64,000 nt of DNA, taken from Hymenobacter latericoloratus. Its GTDB lineage: Bacteria; Bacteroidota; Bacteroidia; Cytophagales; Hymenobacteraceae. Shown piece by piece: positions 41,851 through 50,836 of this stretch (position 1 is the stretch's first letter; each line of letters opens with the position of its first letter). The notes under the pieces were generated by a model. It was not told the DNA's origin and did not search any database. It was given only the letters and a program-made list of their open reading frames with translations. The stretch is from contig NZ_JACHNV010000001.1 in NCBI RefSeq assembly GCF_014199535.1, forward strand, positions 310,001 to 374,000, in the 5' to 3' direction. A program made the position numbers and the translations under genes.

Positions 41851-43002
41851 CTACTCCGGCAGCCGGCGCACCAGTAGTACCACTACCCCGCCCAGCAGCG
41901 CCATCAGCCCAAACGACCAGCGCAGGCCGGCCGCCTCGGCAATAAAACCTACCACCGGCGGCACCAGCAGAAACCCAAAGTAGCCCACCGTGGAAACCGC
42001 CGCAATGGCCGAGCCGGAGCTGAGCGCCGCCGTGCGCCCGGCCATGCCAAACACCATAGGTATCACGCACGACACGCCCAGTCCCACCAATACAAACCCC
42101 AGCCCCGCCAGCAATGGCTCCGGAAACAAAGCCGCCAGCAGCAAGCCCGCCAGCAGCAGCACGCCGCTGTAGTGCAGAATAGGCTTCACCCCGAAGCGGT
42201 TGGCCAGCGGGTCGCCGCTGAAGCGCCCGGCCGTCATGGCCACCATGTACACCGTGAAGCCCAGGGCGGCGGTTTCCCTGGGCACCAGCACGGCCTTCTG
42301 GAAGTAGATGGCGCTCCAATCGTACATAGTGCCCTCGCAGGCCATGGAGGCAAAGGCAATCAGGCCAAACTTCAGCAAGGCCTTGTCGGGCCAGCGGAAG
42401 CCGCCGCGCTTGGCTTCGGGCGCGGGCGGCAGCACCAGGCTGTGGCGGTAGTTGTACAGGGCCAGGCCGGTAAGCACCACCGCCACCGCCGCAAAGTGGG
42501 TGGCGGTAGGTACGCGCTGCCTAATCAGCAAAGTACCCACGGCCGCGGCTGCGAAGCCCGCCACGCTCCACACCCCATGAAAGCTGGCAATGATGGACTG
42601 CTGGTAGCGCGCCTGCACCCCCACCGACTGCGCGTTCATGGAAATGTTGAGCAGGTTGCGCGAGGAGCCAAAGCAAAACAGCAACCCCACCAACTGCCAG
42701 GTATGCTCCACCAAGCCCAGCAGGGCCAGGGCCAGGTTGTACAGAATGGCGCCCACCAGCATCACCTGCCGGCTGCTGACGCGCTGCAAGAGCCACCCCG
42801 TGACGGGCAACGTGAGCATCAGGCCGGCCGGTAGGGCAAACAGCACGCCGCCCAGCTCGGCCTCACTCAGGTGGAGCTGCTGCTGAATAGTGGGAATGCG
42901 CGAAGCCCAGGTGGAAAAGCCAAACCCCGAAACAAAGAAAAACAGCGCAATGGCCCACCGCGCCTGCCGGGGCGTAACGTCTTCCTCTACTACCTGTGTC
43001 AT
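41851..43002 (-). CDS. MFS transporter, YbjJ-like
   Basis: A 383-residue inner-membrane protein with 12 predicted helices. N-terminal half: ALFFFVSGFGFSTWASRIP and GGVLFALPAGLMLTLPV; loop 2-3 motif GWLLQRVSSRQVMLVG; and RNLLNISMNAQSVGVQ. C-terminal half begins with KFGLIAFASMACEGTMYDWSAIYF. This pattern, with WASRIP and EGTMYDW, is typical of the YbjJ/FucP-like branch of the major facilitator superfamily. The substrate is unknown. A promoter-like CAAAGCTA on the minus strand lies 28 bases upstream of the ATG. Confidence 0.85.
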   Translation of the reverse strand: MTQVVEEDVTPRQARWAIALFFFVSGFGFSTWASRIPTIQQQLHLSEAELGGVLFALPAGLMLTLPVTGWLLQRVSSRQVMLVGAILYNLALALLGLVEHTWQLVGLLFCFGSSRNLLNISMNAQSVGVQARYQQSIIASFHGVWSVAGFAAAAVGTLLIRQRVPTATHFAAVAVVLTGLALYNYRHSLVLPPAPEAKRGGFRWPDKALLKFGLIAFASMACEGTMYDWSAIYFQKAVLVPRETAALGFTVYMVAMTAGRFSGDPLANRFGVKPILHYSGVLLLAGLLLAALFPEPLLAGLGFVLVGLGVSCVIPMVFGMAGRTAALSSGSAIAAVSTVGYFGFLLVPPVVGFIAEAAGLRWSFGLMALLGGVVVLLVRRLPE

Positions 43003-43029
43003 GTGTTGCTGCTACCCCTTGGTTTGGGC

Positions 43030-43037
43030 CAAAGCTA
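43030..43037 (-). promoter_or_regulatory. -7 promoter element of the MFS transporter
   Basis: Reads TAGCTTTG on the minus strand, an exact TA-NN-TTTG match 28 bases upstream of the ATG at 43002. Confidence 0.5.
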
Positions 43038-43202
43038 CAACCGGCCCTGAACCTTCAGGCGCCAAAACGGCCGCAACTCCGGGGAGCTACGGCCGCCTAG
43101 TGAGGTAGGGTTATGTTGAGCTGACGGGGGTAGGAGTTGAGCTACGCTACAACTCGTTGATCGGCTTGAGACGAAAACGGGGGCGCTTGCTCCGTAATGC
43201 GG

Positions 43203-43907
43203 CTACTTTTTGAAGAAGGCCAGCAGGTCGGCTTTGTAGGAGTTGCCGATGGGAATTAGGGTAGCGTCGAGGAGCTGCACTGTGTCGGGCTGCAGGAGCT
43301 TGATGTGGGCGGCGGCCACGATGAAGGAGCGGTGCACGCGCAGGTAGCTGGGTCCCAGAATTTCCACCATTTCCTTCATGGTTTGGTGGAGCAGGTAGGT
43401 TTTGGTGGCCGTCATCAGTTTCACGTAGTCCTTGCAGCCTTCCACATAAATAATGTCGCGGTGCGGGACTTTCAGCAGGCCCTGGCGCTCCTTCACCAGC
43501 AGGTATTTTTCCGCGGTTTCCTCGGCGGGCGGGGCCGGCTGCAGGGCTGGCAAGCGGCTGATGGCCTTCATGAACCGCTCGTAGGAAAACGGCTTGAGCA
43601 GGTAGTCGAGCACATCCAGCTCGTAGCCTTCGTAGGCGTACTCGCGGTAGGCCGTAGTCAGGACGGTTTTGGGCGGCTGGCGCAGGTTGCGCAGGAAATC
43701 GAGGCCCGTCATCAGGGGCATTTCAATATCCAGAAACAGCAGGTCCACCGGCTGCTGGGCCAGGTGCTCGTAGGCTTCCATGGCGTTGCGGCACTTGCCC
43801 GTGAGGGTAAGGCCGGGCGTCTGGCCGATAAACTGCGTGAGTACCTGGTGGGCCAGCGGCTCATCGTCCACAATCAGGCACCGGACCGGAGCAGGGGTAG
43901 TCGTCAT
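43203..43907 (-). CDS. LytTR-family response regulator
   Basis: A 234-residue two-component regulator. Receiver domain (about 8-125): acidic pair Asp14/Asp15, phosphoacceptor Asp60 in LLFLDIEMPLMTGLDF, TTAYREYAYEGYELDVLDYLLKPF. C-terminal LytTR DNA-binding domain (about 140-230): LLVKERQGLLKVPHRDIIYVEGCKDYVKL and YLRVHRSFIVAAAHIK. LytTR regulators bind direct repeats upstream of envelope or virulence genes. It follows its likely partner kinase (43995-45086) with an 87-bp spacer. Confidence 0.93.
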   Translation of the reverse strand: MTTTPAPVRCLIVDDEPLAHQVLTQFIGQTPGLTLTGKCRNAMEAYEHLAQQPVDLLFLDIEMPLMTGLDFLRNLRQPPKTVLTTAYREYAYEGYELDVLDYLLKPFSYERFMKAISRLPALQPAPPAEETAEKYLLVKERQGLLKVPHRDIIYVEGCKDYVKLMTATKTYLLHQTMKEMVEILGPSYLRVHRSFIVAAAHIKLLQPDTVQLLDATLIPIGNSYKADLLAFFKK

Positions 43908-43915
43908 AGCAACAA

Positions 43916-43955
43916 AGTGATGGAGTAATGAGGTGATAGAGTGATGAAGTAAGAA
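43916..43955. repeat. Short tandem TGATGAAG-type repeat
   Basis: Degenerate units GTGATGGAGTAATGAGGTGA and TAGAGTGATGAAG lie in the gap between the kinase and regulator genes. Same word family as the tracts at 2804, 49596 and 55089. Confidence 0.55.
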
Positions 43956-43994
43956 AGCCCGTCACGTTTTGCTCCCGCTCAGCACAGCGGGCAA

Positions 43995-45086
43995 CTACAG
44001 CTGCAGCGTCAGCTCGGCGCGGTAGCGGCCCGCGTGCTCCGTGAGGTGCAGCTCGTGGGCGCCGGGGTAGTAGAGCTGCAGCCGCTGCCGGATATTGACC
44101 AGCCCGATGCCGCCGCTGCGCTTGGTGGCCGGGGCCGGCGCTGCGGGCAGCATGTCGTTTTCAATGACGAAGTGCAGGCGGCCGGGCTGAATACTCAGGG
44201 TAGCCTGCACGCTGGCCTGGTCGGAGAAGTGGTGGCGGCCGTGCTTGAAGCTGTTTTCTACCAGGGGCAGCAGCAGCAGCGGGGGCACCTGCAGGCCGGC
44301 CGTTGGGCCCTGGGTAGTAAGCTGAATCTGGGCGCCGGGGTACTTGCGCTGCTCCATCTCGAAGTAATTTTCCAGAAAGGCCACCTCCTCGGGCAGGCCA
44401 ATGTATTCCTTGCCGCTGTCGTAGAGCACGTAGCGCATCAGCTCCGAGAGCAGCAGAATAAAGCGCGGCGTTTCCGGCGAGCCCGCCAAACTCAGGCCGT
44501 AGATGCTGTTGAGGGTATTGAACAGGAAGTGGGGCTGCAGCTGGCTTTTGAGCTGCTCCAGCTGCAGGGCCAGGTGGTCCTTCTCCAGGTGGCGCCGCCG
44601 GTACTCATTCTCGAAGGCATAGCGCACAAAGGCCACGCAGCTAAACGCCAGCAAATCGGTGAACAGCAGGCTGATGTAGGTATTACGCAGGGCCAGCACC
44701 TGGGCGGCCGCCCCGGCAAATCCCTGCTGGTAAAACCCGCGCAGCAGGGGCGGACTGGCTACCCCCTGAAACAGCCAGTGCGCTACGGCCACGTTCACCT
44801 TAATGCCCCACCACAAGTACAGCACCGATACTATCCCCAGCAGGGCGTAGCGCCGGCGGCGCAGCAGCACGGGCACCAGCCAGCGGTAGTACGGGATGAT
44901 ATAGAGGGTAGCCGCCAGGGCAAACAGGATCAGCTGCGGGTAGGGAAAGTTGGCCCCGCCGGCCAGAGGTACGGCCACGCTCTCCATGTACACGGCGTAC
45001 TTGTACAGGCCCACGTACAGGCCCCACACCAGAATTTCGAAGATGAGGGGGAAGCGGCTGGGCCGGTCGGCGGTGTCCTGTTGCAT
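43995..45086 (-). CDS. LytS/YehU-type sensor histidine kinase
   Basis: A 363-residue inner-membrane kinase. Four N-terminal helices (FEILVWGLYVGLYKYAVYM, LILFALAATLYIIPYY, LLGIVSVLYLWWGIKV, LLFTDLLAFSCVAFVRYAF), a coiled linker and the His_kinase domain with the phospho-His motif LKSQLQPHFLFNTLNSIYGL, then the GHKL ATP-binding part PLLLLPLVENSFKHGRH and GGIGLVNIRQRLQLYYPG. Signals to the LytTR regulator immediately downstream on the same strand, as usual for this Bacteroidota-type pair. Confidence 0.93.
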   Translation of the reverse strand: MQQDTADRPSRFPLIFEILVWGLYVGLYKYAVYMESVAVPLAGGANFPYPQLILFALAATLYIIPYYRWLVPVLLRRRRYALLGIVSVLYLWWGIKVNVAVAHWLFQGVASPPLLRGFYQQGFAGAAAQVLALRNTYISLLFTDLLAFSCVAFVRYAFENEYRRRHLEKDHLALQLEQLKSQLQPHFLFNTLNSIYGLSLAGSPETPRFILLLSELMRYVLYDSGKEYIGLPEEVAFLENYFEMEQRKYPGAQIQLTTQGPTAGLQVPPLLLLPLVENSFKHGRHHFSDQASVQATLSIQPGRLHFVIENDMLPAAPAPATKRSGGIGLVNIRQRLQLYYPGAHELHLTEHAGRYRAELTLQL

Positions 45087-45311
45087 GGGGGCAAGTTGGC
45101 AGATTTCCCGGCGGGCTGGTGCTTTGGTCAGCGGCTATTTCGACTAAGCGGGGTGTTTTTTCGACCAAAAAACGGGGCCTCCGGTTTGGTCGGATGCGGG
45201 GCCGGGTTGGTCTAATAAAGCTTCATTCTGGCTCAGGAAGGGCATTCCTTTGTGTCGTTGCCAGTCGCTGAACGGCTGGCTTTCCTCTGACACTCACTAC
45301 CCTTCCTCTCC

Positions 45312-46655
45312 ATGAAAACCTTCTTCCGCTCCCTGCTCGCCTCGACCCTGCTCGCCACCGCTACCCTTGCCGCCCAGGCCCAACCCAGTGCCCCCACTGC
45401 TGCCGCTGCTACCCCCACCGATACCGCCCGCCTCACCCTTGACCCTGGCCTGATCAACCCCGTGAGCATGCAGAGCTTCGAGGCCTTCCGCACCGCCGTG
45501 CAGCCCCTGGTAAAGCAAATGGCCGGCAAAAAGGTGGTGGCTATGGGGGAAGGCACCCACGGCACCGCGGAGTTCTACAAGCTGCGGTTCTGGCTGACGC
45601 GCATCCTGATGGAGGAGCACAGCTTCGACCGCCTCGGCCTGGAAAACACCTACGGCGACACCTATCTGCTCAACCAGGCCCTGCAGCAGCGCACCGCTAC
45701 TACCGACCTCAAGCCCCTGATGCAGAAGCACCTGATCAGCATGTGGCAAAATCAGGAAATGGTCGAGCTGCTCACCTGGATGCAAGCTCGCAACCGCCGC
45801 CAGCGCCGCCAAGTGGAGCTAACCGGCATCGACAACATGTTCACGACCGCCGACGCCCAGCTGCTGCAGCAGGGCCTGGCCAAAGCCAAGAACCCGGAGG
45901 TGCAAGCCGCCGTGGCCCAGCTCCTGAAAAGCGCCCAGTACAACGATAACTACTGGTACAAGCTGAGCGACAAAACGTTCAAGCGCAACCGCCCCGAGTG
46001 GCTTAGCAGCGGCTACGCGGGCTACCTGGCCGCCGAAAAGCTGGTGCAGCTGCTGCCCGCCACCAAGCTGCCCCGCAAGCAGCGGGAAGTGCTGGCCGGC
46101 GCCGCCAAAAACGCCCACCTGGGCCTCGATGTGTTCTATCAGTACGAGAAATTCAAGCGCGACTCCTCCCGCGACAGCGCCTTTGCCGAAATGACCAAGT
46201 TCATTGCCGGCGGCAGCCACAAAGTGATTATCTGGGCCCACAACGCCCACGTGGGCCGCACCGTGGCCGCCACCGATGACCGCAGCAACGGCGGCGGCAC
46301 CGGCGACTACCTGGAGCGCATGTTTCCCGGCCAGTATTTCGTGCTGGCTACCGCCACCGGCGCGGGCACCTTTGCGGCTACCCAGGATGTGTTTATTTCT
46401 CCCGCCAGCGTCATGGCATCCTACCCCCTCTCGGCCCCCAAGGCTGGTTCCTGGGAAGCGGCCATGAGCCAGGTAAGCAGCCCGCTTTACTTCTTCGATA
46501 CCCACCAGCTGGGAGCCCAGGACCTGAAGCGCCCGCACCGCTTAGTAGGCCAAACCGTGGGCGGCGAGGACTACTACGCCGACACCCAACTCGGCGTCAC
46601 CTACGATGCCATGCTCTTCGTGCGCCAGGGCACGGCCGCTACCCCGCTGCGCTAA
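45312..46655 (+). CDS. Secreted erythromycin esterase-family protein
   Basis: A 447-residue exported protein, signal peptide ending near AAQAQ (about residue 23). The EreA/B-like hydrolase motifs are clear: MGEGTHGTAEFYKLRFWL (Glu80, His83), LTGIDNM and IIWAHNAHVGR. Families with this fold include erythromycin esterases and the succinoglycan biosynthesis-like proteins, and their real substrates in environmental Bacteroidota are largely unknown, so antibiotic resistance should not be assumed. Divergent from the kinase gene, ends at a hairpin. Confidence 0.85.
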   Translation: MKTFFRSLLASTLLATATLAAQAQPSAPTAAAATPTDTARLTLDPGLINPVSMQSFEAFRTAVQPLVKQMAGKKVVAMGEGTHGTAEFYKLRFWLTRILMEEHSFDRLGLENTYGDTYLLNQALQQRTATTDLKPLMQKHLISMWQNQEMVELLTWMQARNRRQRRQVELTGIDNMFTTADAQLLQQGLAKAKNPEVQAAVAQLLKSAQYNDNYWYKLSDKTFKRNRPEWLSSGYAGYLAAEKLVQLLPATKLPRKQREVLAGAAKNAHLGLDVFYQYEKFKRDSSRDSAFAEMTKFIAGGSHKVIIWAHNAHVGRTVAATDDRSNGGGTGDYLERMFPGQYFVLATATGAGTFAATQDVFISPASVMASYPLSAPKAGSWEAAMSQVSSPLYFFDTHQLGAQDLKRPHRLVGQTVGGEDYYADTQLGVTYDAMLFVRQGTAATPLR

Positions 46656-46714
46656 GCCAACCTGTTATTTAAGTGTCGTATCGAAGTGCCTTATCCTTTG
46701 TGCATCATACCAGC

Positions 46715-46740
46715 GGCGGCAGCTCCCAGGAGCTGCCGCC
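46715..46740. terminator. Hairpin between convergent genes
   Basis: GGCGGCAGCT pairs with AGCTGCCGCC around a short loop, 60 bases after the erythromycin esterase-like stop and 32 before the DUF2807 end. Confidence 0.65.
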
Positions 46741-46771
46741 ACTTACTTTATAAGTCGGTATCCTGCCTTTC

Positions 46772-47434
46772 TTACTTCGTGACCCGCGGCTTGCCCTTAT
46801 AATGAATGTCGCTGGCGCCGCTGGTGCGCGACGACAGCTCTTCGCTCACGGCCACGTAGGCATCCGAGGAGCCGCTAGCTTCCACGGCGGCCGTGCGGCT
46901 CTGCAGGTTGTAGGCCTGGTAGTCGCTGCTGCCGCTCAGGTGCACTTGCTGGCGCTCCACGCGGCCGGTCAGGCGCAGGTCGGAGGCCCCGGAGGCGTGG
47001 GCCATCAGGCTCTTGGCGTTCAGGGCCATCGTCACGTCGGAAGCCCCGCTGGCCCGGATGGTGAAGTTATCGGCCGTGAAGGGCGTGTCGCTTTTTACAT
47101 CGGAAGCGCCGCTTACCTCCAGGCCCGTGAGGGTAGGGCAGGTGATGTACACATTCACTTTCTCGTTGCCCCAGGACAGCATGGAGCCCTTCTCGCGGTA
47201 GATGGCCAGGGTGTTGCCCTGCACCTCGGTTTTAATGCGCTCCAGTACGCCGGCCGGGGCATCTACCTTCACCTCCGTAGCGGCGCCCTGCCGGAGAAAT
47301 ACGTTGATGGCCCCACTGGCCTTGATAACCTGAAACGAGCTGACCGAGCGGGTTTGCTGGGCCGAAGCGCCCACAGCAGTAGCACTCAGAAGGGCCGCGG
47401 CGGCCAGGCTGCGAAAAAGAAAAGGAGCGTTCAT
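46772..47434 (-). CDS. DUF2807 (head GIN domain) secreted protein
   Basis: A 220-residue exported protein with a signal to about residue 25 (TAVGASAQ), followed by a right-handed beta-solenoid of short strands with repeated SGASD units: LTGLEVSGASDVKSD, FTIRASGASDVTMAL, LMAHASGASDLRLTG, VHLSGSSDYQAYNL, AAVEASGSSDAYVAV and LSSRTSGASDIHYKG. This is the head-GIN/auto-transporter-adhesin-like DUF2807 family of Bacteroidota, thought to sit on the cell surface. Function unknown. Confidence 0.9.
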   Translation of the reverse strand: MNAPFLFRSLAAAALLSATAVGASAQQTRSVSSFQVIKASGAINVFLRQGAATEVKVDAPAGVLERIKTEVQGNTLAIYREKGSMLSWGNEKVNVYITCPTLTGLEVSGASDVKSDTPFTADNFTIRASGASDVTMALNAKSLMAHASGASDLRLTGRVERQQVHLSGSSDYQAYNLQSRTAAVEASGSSDAYVAVSEELSSRTSGASDIHYKGKPRVTK

Positions 47435-47661
47435 GGCAGGAAGGATAAGAAGGTGAAAGGATGGGTACCAAGAGCTAGATGCCGGCCGGCTCCAAACCGT
47501 TGCCTGGGAGTGCGGTATCCGGAAGGGCTTAGCCTGAAGGTGTTACCGTAAGTAAGTCGAAAATTCTATATAGCGCGGCCACGGGCCGGCAACATCCGGG
47601 CGGTGGCCTGCGTAAGCGCCCCCAGCCCCACAGTCGGGCTTTACGTCAAGCTGAATTTCCC

Positions 47662-48348
47662 ATGAATAAGTCATTGCTTTTACTTTCCGCCGCCGCCAGC
47701 TTGGCCGTGGCTTCCTGCACCCAGGACAAACAAGCTGCCGTGGACGCAGCTACCACGCCCTCGGCCGATACCGCCGTGGTTGTGCGTGACGAAACCATGA
47801 CCACCAACGCTACGGCTACGGCTGACGGTGACACCGCCGCCTACCGCACCGAAGCCGACCGTATTGCCGACCGTATTGCCCAGGACCTGCGCCTGACCGA
47901 TACCGTAGTGGTAACCCGCGTGGAAAAAACCTACTACACCCGCGGCCGCCGCCTCAACGAGGTAAACTCCCGCTACACCACCGATACCACCGGCCGCTAC
48001 GCCGCCCTGCGCCAGGTAAACGACGACACTGACCGCGAGGTGCGCACCTACCTCACCGACCCGGCCCAGTACCGCACCTACCAGGAAAACCGCAACAGCT
48101 ACTACGCCGGCACGCCCTACAGCAACGCCACCATCACCACTACCACTACTACCGAAACCACGCCCGCCCGTCGGCGCGGCCCATCGGTGGTGAAATACGA
48201 CAAAAAAGCCAACGGCGAAACGAAAATCGTGTACTCCAACGGCAAAACCGTGAAGGTGGATAAGGACGGTGATACCAAAGTGGAGTACCCCAACGGCACC
48301 AAGGTAAAACGCGACGCCGACGACGGCGAAGTGAAAGTGAAGCGCTAA
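47662..48348 (+). CDS. Lipoprotein with C-terminal charged beta repeats
   Basis: A 228-residue predicted lipoprotein: signal MNKSLLLLSAAASLAVASC ends in A-S-C (Cys about 19). A Thr/Ala/Asp-rich linker, a helical part (TEADRIADRIAQDLRLTDTVVVTRVEKTYY) and a C-terminal run of beta units with period about 13 (GETKIVYSNGKTVKV, GDTKVEYPNGTKVKR, GEVKVKR), similar to the TCP10 C-terminal type repeat that may form an amyloid-like or solenoid sheet. Role unknown. Ends in a strong extended palindromic terminator. Confidence 0.65.
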   Translation: MNKSLLLLSAAASLAVASCTQDKQAAVDAATTPSADTAVVVRDETMTTNATATADGDTAAYRTEADRIADRIAQDLRLTDTVVVTRVEKTYYTRGRRLNEVNSRYTTDTTGRYAALRQVNDDTDREVRTYLTDPAQYRTYQENRNSYYAGTPYSNATITTTTTTETTPARRRGPSVVKYDKKANGETKIVYSNGKTVKVDKDGDTKVEYPNGTKVKRDADDGEVKVKR

Positions 48349-48362
48349 GCGCCTACCCCCGG

Positions 48363-48419
48363 CTATCATGAAAAAGCCCGCTTTCCAAACCGGAAGCGGG
48401 CTTTTTTGTGGCATGATAG
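48363..48419. terminator. Extended palindromic terminator
   Basis: Core stem AAAAAGCCCGCTTTCC with GGAAGCGGGCTTTTTT, enclosed by outer arms CTATCATG and CATGATAG. It lies between convergent genes and can serve both. Confidence 0.85.
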
Positions 48420-48427
48420 TCCGGTAA

Positions 48428-49555
48428 TTACTGCTTAATGCCGTATTGGCGCAGCTCCTCCTCAATGCGGCGGTTCCAGCGCTCCTGGGCCAGGGGGCTG
48501 CCGTGGGTTTCGGCGTCGTACTGCTCCTGCAGGCGGTTCATCTCGGTGAACGACTTCAGATACTGGAGCTGCAGAATGCTGTTGTAGTCCTCCACCGTGA
48601 GGCTGTCGGGGGAGGCTTTGCGGCGGAACCGCTCGGCTACCAGCCGCACAATATCAAAGTGGCGCTGCTCATGGTTGAGGTGCTCGGCCGTTTGCTGGCC
48701 CGGCCCCACCCACGAGGAGCTGCGCACCACAAACACCTTCAGAATCAGCTCCAGCTCCACTACCCCGTTCACCACCCGCGGGCGGCCCTGGTAAGCAAAG
48801 CTCGGGAACACGGAAGCGGCATAGCGTCCGCCCTTGGGCCGGGGCTGGCCCGTAAAATCGGCCCACGCCAGGGGGCGGGCCGGGTCGTAGAATACAGTGT
48901 CGGCTTCCGTTTGGGCGGTGTGGAAGCGGAAAGTGGGGTGTACGGCCGTGGCCAGGCGTACATCGTGGGCGGCGGCGCGCGTGAGCCAGGTGTTGAAATA
49001 GGTAAGCCCGCCCAGCAGGGTCTGGCGCAGGGTAGGCTCCACCACGGCCCTGTCCGCGAGTGGCCGCAGGTAGCGGGCCCCGCCGCGGTACTCCGTGAGC
49101 GTAATCGTGCGCCCTTCGGAGTTAACCCAGTCGAAAGCCAGGTGCACGTTAAGTTGGCCCGCGGCCTGCCCGTTGGCCGCTGCTGTTTCCTGTATCCGGC
49201 ACTCGCGCACCCGCAGAGTAACGCCGTAGCGGGTGGGCCGGGCTGGCAGGGTGCGGCTTATAAACTGCCGCAAGGCCGCCTCGGTGCCGCCCTGCAGGTC
49301 CACGGGCTGCGCGGCCTTGGCCGCCGCCGGAGGGGTAGGCAGCAGCCACGCCACGGCCGGTCGGCCGGGCCGCTCATCGCGCACCTGCTTCACCGTAAAC
49401 AGGGGCGAGGTAAAAGAAGGGGTAGCGGGCCGAAGAACCAGGGGTTGCTCTGCCACTGGCAGCCCGGCGGCCATCAGCAGCCCGGTTACCAACAGCCCCC
49501 ACCAGATTCTACCACCAGCCCAACGAAAAAACAAGGCTCTCATCATAGCAGACAT
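48428..49555 (-). CDS. DUF922 family predicted Zn-metalloprotease, exported
   Basis: A 375-residue protein with an N-terminal membrane/signal segment (WWGLLVTGLLMAAGLPVA) and a C-terminal DUF922 region (about 225-375): PLAWADFTGQPRPKGGRYAAS, LNHEQRHFDIVRLVAERFRRKA and YDAETHGSPLAQERWNRRIEEEL. HExxH-like HEQRH plus the distal ETHG give the expected metal ligands. The family is predicted to be secreted zinc proteases, unproven here. The upstream two-thirds has no recognised motif. Confidence 0.75.
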   Translation of the reverse strand: MSAMMRALFFRWAGGRIWWGLLVTGLLMAAGLPVAEQPLVLRPATPSFTSPLFTVKQVRDERPGRPAVAWLLPTPPAAAKAAQPVDLQGGTEAALRQFISRTLPARPTRYGVTLRVRECRIQETAAANGQAAGQLNVHLAFDWVNSEGRTITLTEYRGGARYLRPLADRAVVEPTLRQTLLGGLTYFNTWLTRAAAHDVRLATAVHPTFRFHTAQTEADTVFYDPARPLAWADFTGQPRPKGGRYAASVFPSFAYQGRPRVVNGVVELELILKVFVVRSSSWVGPGQQTAEHLNHEQRHFDIVRLVAERFRRKASPDSLTVEDYNSILQLQYLKSFTEMNRLQEQYDAETHGSPLAQERWNRRIEEELRQYGIKQ

Positions 49556-49595
49556 TCATCTGCCAGACATTTCCTACCCGCCCCGCGTTCCGTGG

Positions 49596-49829
49596 TGGCG
49601 AAGTGGTGAGATGGTGAGGTGGTGAACTGGTGAGTTTGTGAAGTGGTGTCAGGGCGAGGAGGCCCGACGACGCCACCCGTCCTGACCACTGTGCTACCCC
49701 CTGATAACCTGACAAGCCCTTACCTCCGTGCTGGAAGTAAGGGCCTGTCAGGTCAGAAGGCTGGTCACAAAGTGAGGAAGGATGGCCGCGCTTCGCTCGC
49801 CATGACGGCACATCAACTCACCAGCTCAC
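49596..49829. repeat. Modular palindromic intergenic element, family B copy
   Basis: Outer tract of TGGTGAG-type units (49600-49645), then GTCAGGGCGAGGAGG-like arm (about 49648), a shared core CACCCGTCCTGACCACTGTG with CTACCCCCTGATAACCTGAC, an inner hairpin (CCTGACAAGCCCTTAC with GTAAGGGCCTGTCAGG, about 49709-49755), a right arm GGATGGCCGCGCTTCGCTCG ending in CCATGAC, and a final TCACCAGCTCACC tract. The core matches 58016-58065. Confidence 0.75.
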
Positions 49830-50699
49830 CTACTTGCCCATGCGCTGGCGGCGGTACTCGGTGGGGCTTTGGCCGGTGTATTTGCGGAAGGTTTTGTTGA
49901 AGTGCGACAGGTTATTGAACCCGCAGGAGTAGCACACTTCCGTCACGGCCAGGTCATCGTCGAGGAGGAGGCGGCAGGCCTGGCCCACGCGGTATTCCTG
50001 CAGGAAATCGGTGAGGGTGTGGCGGGTCATCTTCTTGAAATAGCGGCAGAAAGCGGGCACCGAGAGGTGGGCCACGTCAGCCACTTCCTGCACCGAGAGG
50101 CTGGCCCGCTGGTAGTTCTGCTCCACAAACTGATACACCCGGCTCAGGCGCTGCTGCTCCTTGCCGCTCAGACCCTGGCCGCCCGTGCCCGCGTGCAGCG
50201 GGAGGCAGTCGGTGGCGGGCGCCTGGGCCAGCTGCTGCAACGCCTGCAGCAGCAGCAGCAGGCGCATGAAGGGCGGCGCCCCTAGCAGCTGGCGCAGCAC
50301 CGGCCCCACTGCCGTGCGCGTGCTGCCCCCAAACGACAGGCCCTCGTGGGAGCGGGCCAGCAGCTGCCGGATGGCGGCCATTTCGGGCTTATCCCAGAAG
50401 TCAGAGCCCAGGAAGTCGCCGCGCAGCTGCACCACAATTTCCTCGAACGGGGTGCCTGCCGGATGGCCGTAGCTGAAGGTAAGGTGGGGCAAATCAGGCC
50501 CGATAAGCACCAGCTCCCCATCCTCGAAGCGGGAAATATGCTGGCCGATGTGCCGCCGCCCGTGGCCCTGCGGAATGTACACCAGCTCGTACTCAGGGTG
50601 GTAGTGCCACAGCAATTCGGCCTTGCCTACCTCGGTGTAATGAAGAAGAGTAAAGGAGCTGTCAACGGTTGGGTGGATGGGTTCGAATTGTAATTTCAC
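49830..50699 (-). CDS. AraC-family transcriptional regulator
   Basis: An AraC/XylS regulator of about 289 residues. N-terminal cupin-like part (about 1-130): LLHYTEVGKAELLWHYHPEYELVYIPQGHGRRHIG and DGELVLIGPDLPHLTF, typical of sugar- or polysaccharide-linked regulators of Bacteroidota. C-terminal double helix-turn-helix (about 190-285): LSVQEVADVAHLSVPAFCRYFKKMTRHTLTDFL and LAVTEVCYSCGFNNLSHFNKTFRKYTGQSPTEYR. No ATG fits the family start; GTG at 50699 (KLQFEPI) was preferred to TTG at 50717. Confidence 0.88.
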   Translation of the reverse strand: MKLQFEPIHPTVDSSFTLLHYTEVGKAELLWHYHPEYELVYIPQGHGRRHIGQHISRFEDGELVLIGPDLPHLTFSYGHPAGTPFEEIVVQLRGDFLGSDFWDKPEMAAIRQLLARSHEGLSFGGSTRTAVGPVLRQLLGAPPFMRLLLLLQALQQLAQAPATDCLPLHAGTGGQGLSGKEQQRLSRVYQFVEQNYQRASLSVQEVADVAHLSVPAFCRYFKKMTRHTLTDFLQEYRVGQACRLLLDDDLAVTEVCYSCGFNNLSHFNKTFRKYTGQSPTEYRRQRMGK

Positions 50700-50836
50700 G
50701 GCGGAGTGGTGCCCCAATGGCGGGGTGGTAACGTGAAATTAATGCATTTGGTCAACATGGCATCAAATTTTGCGAACCAGGCAGTGGTACTTCGTCGTAT
50801 GAGGTAGCAACTTGCACTATCAAGTTGCCCTGCCGC

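Noticed and set aside
45312..46655. Erythromycin esterase-like gene as an antibiotic-resistance determinant
   Set aside because: The family is broad and mostly of unknown substrate in environmental Bacteroidota; no mobile or resistance context is present.
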